A stretch of 64,000 bases of DNA. Source: Neisseria dumasiana. Its GTDB lineage: Bacteria; Pseudomonadota; Gammaproteobacteria; Burkholderiales; Neisseriaceae. A program made the position numbers and the translations under genes. The notes below the pieces were generated by a model, which was not told the DNA's origin, searched no databases, and worked only from the letters and a program-made list of their open reading frames with translations. The stretch is from positions 1,364,001 through 1,428,000 of the forward strand of contig NZ_CP091509.1 in assembly GCF_022870885.1 (NCBI RefSeq), written 5' to 3'. Below, in pieces: positions 60,198-64,000 of this stretch (within the stretch, counting starts at the first letter, position 1; each line of letters starts with the position of its first letter).

Positions 60198-60273
60198 GCC
60201 GGTATAGCTCAGTTGGTAGAGCAGCTGACTTGTAATCAGAAGGTCCCGAGTTCGACTCTTGGTGCCGGCACCA
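60198..60273 (+). tRNA. tRNA-Thr (anticodon TGT)
   Basis: 76 bases with encoded CCA. The acceptor stem pairs GCCGGTA with TGCCGGC. The anticodon loop CTTGTAA between CTGA and TCAG gives TGT. D-arm GCTCAGTTGGTAGAGC and T-arm CCGAGTTCGACTCTTGG are clear. Confidence 0.96.
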
Positions 60274-60280
60274 TAAAACA

Positions 60281-60313
60281 AAAACAGCCTGATCCCAGCG
60301 GTCAGGCTGTTTT
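60281..60313 (+). terminator. Terminator of tRNA-Thr
   Basis: AAAACAGCCTGA pairs with TCAGGCTGTTTT over a 9-base loop, 8 bases after the tRNA. Confidence 0.8.
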
Positions 60314-60396
60314 GCTTTGGTTGAAATTTCAGCCTGAGCCTCCATTATTAACCGCGTTTAAACTTAAGGCCGTCTGAAAAGAATCGGAATATTGTG

Positions 60397-61185
60397 ATGA
60401 TCACAGTCAACACTCTGCAAAAAATGAAAGCAGAAGGCGAAAAAATCGCCATGCTCACCGCCTACGAAGCCAGCTTTGCCGCCTTGATGGACAATGCCGG
60501 CGTGGATGTTCTGCTGGTAGGTGATTCACTCGGCATGACCGTACAGGGGCAAGCCTCCACCCTGCCCGTTTCGCTGCGCGATATGTGCTACCACACTGCA
60601 GCCGTCGCCCGCGGCACCCAAAACGCCATGATCGTGAGCGACCTGCCCTTCGGCGCATACCAGCAAAGCAAAGAGCAGGCGTTTGCCGCCGCTGCCGAAC
60701 TGATGGCCGCCGGCGCACACATGGTCAAGCTGGAAGGCGGCGTATGGATGGCGGAAACCACCGAATTCCTGCAACTGCGCGGCATTCCCGTTTGCGCCCA
60801 TATCGGCCTCACGCCGCAATCGGTGCACGCTTTCGGCGGCTATAAAGTGCAAGGCAAAGGCGACAAAGCGCAAGCGTTGCTGAACGATGCCAAAGCGCAC
60901 GACGAAGCCGGTGCCGCCATCATCTTGATGGAATGCGTGCCCGCCGCCCTCGGCAAACAAGTTACCGAAACCGTGAGCAGCCCCACCATCGGCATCGGCG
61001 CGGGTGTGGATTGCGACGGGCAAGTATTGGTGATGCACGACATGCTCGGCGTATTCCCCGGCAAAACCGCCAAATTCGTCAAAAACTTTATGGAAGGCCA
61101 AACCAGCATACAGGCTGCCGTAGCCGCTTATGTTGCCGCAGTCAAAAACAAAACCTTCCCTGCCGCCGAACATACTTTTTCATAA
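60397..61185 (+). CDS. panB: 3-methyl-2-oxobutanoate hydroxymethyltransferase
   Basis: 262 residues from ATG 60397; a GTG precedes it directly. It makes ketopantoate from 2-oxoisovalerate and methylene-tetrahydrofolate, the first committed step to pantothenate. [32 protein letters not shown] and the [10 protein letters not shown] motif are typical. panC follows after a DUS-pair stem-loop. Confidence 0.97.
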   Translation: MITVNTLQKMKAEGEKIAMLTAYEASFAALMDNAGVDVLLVGDSLGMTVQGQASTLPVSLRDMCYHTAAVARGTQNAMIVSDLPFGAYQQSKEQAFAAAAELMAAGAHMVKLEGGVWMAETTEFLQLRGIPVCAHIGLTPQSVHAFGGYKVQGKGDKAQALLNDAKAHDEAGAAIILMECVPAALGKQVTETVSSPTIGIGAGVDCDGQVLVMHDMLGVFPGKTAKFVKNFMEGQTSIQAAVAAYVAAVKNKTFPAAEHTFS

Positions 61186-61192
61186 TGTGAAC

Positions 61193-61222
61193 AGGCCGTC
61201 TGAAACATGTTTTCAGACGGCC
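61193..61222 (+). terminator. DUS-pair stem-loop between panB and panC
   Basis: AGGCCGTCTGAAA and TTTCAGACGGCCT over a short loop, within the 64-base gap. It may reduce readthrough rather than separate the two genes fully. Confidence 0.65.
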
Positions 61223-61249
61223 TCCTTTGGTTAAAGGACAAACCTTTCC

Positions 61250-62083
61250 ATGCAAATCATCCATACCATCAAAGAATTACGCGAATGGCGCAAAACCGCA
61301 GGCCGTGTGGCATTTGTGCCGACCATGGGCAACCTGCATGAGGGCCATCTGGCTTTGGTGCGCGAAGCCCGTAAGCGCGCCGATCATGTCGTGGTCAGCA
61401 TCTTCGTCAACCGCCTGCAATTCGGCCAAGGCGAAGACTTCGACAAATATCCGCGCACTTTACAGCAAGATGCCGACAAACTGTCTGCCGAAGGCGTGAG
61501 CGTGGTTTTTGCTCCCGATGAAAAAGAACTGTATCCGAACGTGGAACAACGCTACAACGTCGAGCCGCCTCATCTGCAAAACGAATTATGCGGCAAATTC
61601 CGCCCTGGCCATTTCCGCGGCGTAGCTACCGTGGTGAGCAAGCTTTTCAATATCGTCGAACCCGATACGGCCTGTTTCGGCAAAAAAGATTACCAGCAGC
61701 TTGCCATCATCAAAGGGCTGGTAGAAGACTTGAACATCAACGTGGAAATCGTGCCCGTCGATACCGGCCGCGCTTCAGACGGCCTCGCCCTCTCCAGCCG
61801 CAACCAATATTTAAGCGGGCAAGAACGCGCCGAAGCCCCTCGGCTTTACCGCGAATTGAACATTATCGCCGACGCACTCCGTGAAGGGAATTTAGCTTAT
61901 GCCGAATTGGAACAAGCTGCCGTAGAGCAGCTTAGCGAATCAGGATGGTCGGTTGATTATGTAGAAATACGCCGTGCCGACAACCTGAACATAGCCCACG
62001 CAGGCGATAAAAACCTAGTGGTTTTAGCAGCGGCAAGGCTGGGCACTACACGCCTGATTGATAATATTGAAGTATCGTTATAA
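61250..62083 (+). CDS. panC: Pantothenate synthetase
   Basis: 277 residues. It joins pantoate and beta-alanine with ATP. The nucleotidyl-transferase motif [19 protein letters not shown], the site [19 protein letters not shown] and [11 protein letters not shown] are typical. The stop codon TAA lies inside the left end of a Correia-like element. Confidence 0.97.
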   Translation: MQIIHTIKELREWRKTAGRVAFVPTMGNLHEGHLALVREARKRADHVVVSIFVNRLQFGQGEDFDKYPRTLQQDADKLSAEGVSVVFAPDEKELYPNVEQRYNVEPPHLQNELCGKFRPGHFRGVATVVSKLFNIVEPDTACFGKKDYQQLAIIKGLVEDLNINVEIVPVDTGRASDGLALSSRNQYLSGQERAEAPRLYRELNIIADALREGNLAYAELEQAAVEQLSESGWSVDYVEIRRADNLNIAHAGDKNLVVLAAARLGTTRLIDNIEVSL

Positions 62084-62199
62084 TCAATCAACACATTTTT
62101 AATACAAGACAATACAAGCACGCTTCTGCAGCTTACACAATCGTTCTCTTTGAACTAAGGCGCAGTAACGCCGTGGTAAAAATTGAATTGATTACTATA
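62079..62199. repeat. Correia-like miniature element, copy C
   Basis: 121 bp. The left end TATAATCAATCAACAC overlaps the panC stop. The right end is TTGAATTGATTACTATA. The middle contains ACACAATCGTTCTCTTTG and AACTAAGGCG, close to the core of meningococcal Correia elements. Confidence 0.72.
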
Positions 62200-62270
62200 T
62201 AAAGCCCCTGTTTCAACAATCAGAGCAAGTTAAGGTATAAAGCGAGCTGTTTGTTACGATACCTACCTGT

Positions 62271-62302
62271 AAAAAAAACGGAGCATTTAATGCTCCGTTT
62301 TT
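62271..62302 (-). terminator. Rho-independent terminator of misS
   Basis: AAAAAACGGAGCATT pairs perfectly with AATGCTCCGTTTTTT. It lies 9 bases beyond the misS stop. Confidence 0.88.
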
Positions 62303-62310
62303 TACAGCCT

Positions 62311-63684
62311 TTACTTTTGCTTCGGCAATATAAAACGCATTTTCAATCCGTTGGGCTTGATATTTTCAGCAATAATTTTACCGTTGTGCTGATTCACAAT
62401 ATGCTTGGCGATGGCCAAACCCAAACCCGTTCCCGGCTTGCTGGCGCTACTGTCTGCCCGGTAAAAAGCCGTGAAAATATGCGGCAACTGCATTTCATCG
62501 ACACCCGGGCCGTTGTCGATAATATCAACCAGCCAGTTTTTTGCATCCTGACACAGCCGAACCTTGATTTCGCTGCCTTCCGGGCTGTATGCCATTGCAT
62601 TGCGGATCACATTGTCGAAAGCACGATAAAGGAAACCTTCGTTACCCATAATGGCAGCGTTATCGGGAACTTTTTCTACTTCCAACAACACTGTTTGCCG
62701 GTTTTGTTGAGCAACGGCCTGGCTATCCTCCACCAGCTGCTGAAAGAACGGCAGTAAAGGCAGGTTATCTTTTTCCAAAGGCATGTTGGATGTTTCCAAG
62801 CGCGACAAGGTCAACAATTCGCCCACCAGCGTATCCATTCGCGTCAGCTCACCTTCGAGACGTTTGATGTATTGTTCCTGCTTTTGGGGCTGAGACTGAA
62901 TCAAACCGACAATTGCCTGCATCCGTGCCAACGGCGAACGCATTTCATGCGAAACGTGGTGAAGCAGATGACGCTCTTTTGCAACCAACTGCTCCAATTG
63001 AACGGCCATTTTGTCGAACAGAACCGCCAGCTGTGAAAGTTCGTCGTCACGATCGTCCATTTGCTGGGAAATACGGGTATCCAAATCGCCGGATGCCAAA
63101 CGGTTCATGCCGAACCCGAGAATGCGGATGGGCTTGGTAATGTTGTTGGTCAGAATATAGGCCAGCAACAATCCAACCAAGATGATAAAAGACAGAATGA
63201 TAAATTCGTGCCAAATCGGGGCGAGCTGCAAGCCGGGAATGAACAACGGGCTGGGAAGACGCTGTATCTGCTGGTTATCCCAATTGCGGATAAAAAAGAG
63301 ATATTCTTCACCCCAGCGGTCATATTCTATGCTGGCCAGATCCGAATCGGGGTTGGCAACGGCAAACTTACGCGCGTTGACAATCATGTTTTTATCGACT
63401 TGCCGGTTCAGAATATCCTGTTCGTTGCCGCCGGTAATCACCAAAACATTATGTGCAACCGGATTGTTTTTCCATTCGCTTAAAATTTCATTTGCACCCT
63501 GCTCGCCTCTCACTCTGAAGGCAGAAATAATGCTGCTCATCAAAGTGGTTTCAATGGTTCTTTGCTGGTGGAACTGGTTTTCGGCAATGGTATTCTGCAC
63601 AAGCCAAAAAGAAAAACTCGCCACGAAAATTGCGCAGATGATGACTGCGCAAAATGTGGCGAATATGCGTTGAAACAGTTTCAT
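62311..63684 (-). CDS. misS: Sensor histidine kinase, MisS/CpxA-type
   Basis: 457 residues, inner membrane. Two membrane helices (about 8-30 and 160-178) enclose a periplasmic sensor domain. A HAMP domain follows (about 179-232), then the phosphorylated His246 in HHVSHEMRSPLARMQ, and the ATP-binding motifs FDNVIRNAMAYSPEG (N box), DNGPGV (G1) and PGTGLGLAIAKHIVNQHNG (G2). It is paired with an OmpR-type regulator upstream, separated by 19 bases. In meningococcus the similar pair, MisR/MisS, responds to envelope stress. Confidence 0.88.
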   Translation of the reverse strand: MKLFQRIFATFCAVIICAIFVASFSFWLVQNTIAENQFHQQRTIETTLMSSIISAFRVRGEQGANEILSEWKNNPVAHNVLVITGGNEQDILNRQVDKNMIVNARKFAVANPDSDLASIEYDRWGEEYLFFIRNWDNQQIQRLPSPLFIPGLQLAPIWHEFIILSFIILVGLLLAYILTNNITKPIRILGFGMNRLASGDLDTRISQQMDDRDDELSQLAVLFDKMAVQLEQLVAKERHLLHHVSHEMRSPLARMQAIVGLIQSQPQKQEQYIKRLEGELTRMDTLVGELLTLSRLETSNMPLEKDNLPLLPFFQQLVEDSQAVAQQNRQTVLLEVEKVPDNAAIMGNEGFLYRAFDNVIRNAMAYSPEGSEIKVRLCQDAKNWLVDIIDNGPGVDEMQLPHIFTAFYRADSSASKPGTGLGLAIAKHIVNQHNGKIIAENIKPNGLKMRFILPKQK

Positions 63685-63703
63685 TTAGCTGTTTTATCTT
63701 TTA

Positions 63704-64000
63704 TCAGTTTTTCACAAACAAATAACCCAAACCGCGCACAGTCTGAATCAGGGAAGCATCGCCCAGTTTGTGACGGATACTCGAAATATGCACGTCGATA
63801 CTGCGGTCGAATTTGGCCAGTTTGCGGTCAAGTGCTTCCACCGACAAGGTTTCTTTGCTGACCACCTGACCGGCATGACGCATCAGCACTTCCAACAGAT
63901 TGAATTCGGTGCTGGTCAGCTCCAAAGGCACGTCTTTAATGGTGGCTTGGCGTTTGGCAGGATAAAGCACCACATCGCTTACGGCGATGCTGTTGGGGCT
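63704..64000 (-). CDS. misR: OmpR/PhoB-type response regulator, MisR-type (N-terminal part outside window)
   Basis: Only the C-terminal DNA-binding domain, about 98 residues, is in the window; the gene runs off the right edge. The winged helix reads LELTSTEFNLLEVLMRHAGQ, KFDRSIDVHISSIRHKLGD and IQTVRGLGYLFVKN. It very likely controls envelope genes together with MisS. The receiver domain cannot be examined. Confidence 0.88.
   Translation of the reverse strand, partial: SPNSIAVSDVVLYPAKRQATIKDVPLELTSTEFNLLEVLMRHAGQVVSKETLSVEALDRKLAKFDRSIDVHISSIRHKLGDASLIQTVRGLGYLFVKN

Overview
The window is a stretch of chromosome from a Neisseria species or a close relative in the Neisseriaceae. The main evidence is the very dense DNA uptake sequence, nearly always in the AGGCCGTCTGAA (AG-DUS) form. 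Many copies form inverted pairs that act as transcription terminators. Gene content agrees: tex, mltD, PEP synthase with its regulatory protein, a MisR/MisS-type two-component system, and IS1016-type and Correia-like small repeats. Most of the DNA is GC-rich housekeeping sequence. The exceptions are one very AT-rich two-gene insert and one AT-rich segment inside alaS. Species cannot be fixed from the sequence alone.

Layout. 1-2.0 kb: a radical SAM and DUF4130 putative DNA-repair pair, the first gene cut by the window edge. 2.2-5.3 kb: tex, then an intact IS1016-type element with an 8-bp target duplication and a Correia-like element. 5.5-9.6 kb: mltD, a methyltransferase, a frameshifted lemA, and repeats. 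9.6-14.1 kb: proA, tkt, tadA. 14.3-17.8 kb: a copper cassette in which cueR faces copZ, a broken YczE-type membrane gene and copA, across a textbook MerR-family promoter. 18-23 kb: a DUF533 protein, a sirtuin, a phospholipase D lipoprotein, purK. 23-31 kb: ppsA and ppsR (divergent), an amino-acid binding lipoprotein, prfC, a polyamine binding lipoprotein. 31-35.4 kb: alaS with about 100 extra residues, then a 62-bp perfect palindrome and two unrecognised AT-rich genes.

36-48 kb: pnp, hemF, an EamA-type transporter, envC followed by ctpA, DUF2062 coupled to an HExxH protein, corA, a thioesterase, a spermidine-synthase-like protein, a ferredoxin, an alpha/beta hydrolase. 49.7-52 kb: thiD and an aromatic/aspartate aminotransferase. 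52.3-57.5 kb: an orphan type VI secretion cassette (VgrG, PoNe-type DNase, PoNi-type immunity protein). 58-62 kb: tRNA-Ser, glnS, tRNA-Thr, panB, panC. 62.3 kb to the right edge: misS and the C-terminal part of misR.

Working units are: copper sensing and export (cueR, copZ, copA); PEP synthase with its bifunctional regulator; cell separation and wall turnover (mltD, envC, ctpA); pantothenate synthesis (panB, panC); and interbacterial attack (vgrG, PoNe, PoNi). The parts least explained by known biology are the AT-rich pair at 34.1-35.4 kb, the alaS insertion, and several families of small palindromic or terminal-inverted-repeat elements. Base counts quoted are by eye; no database was searched.
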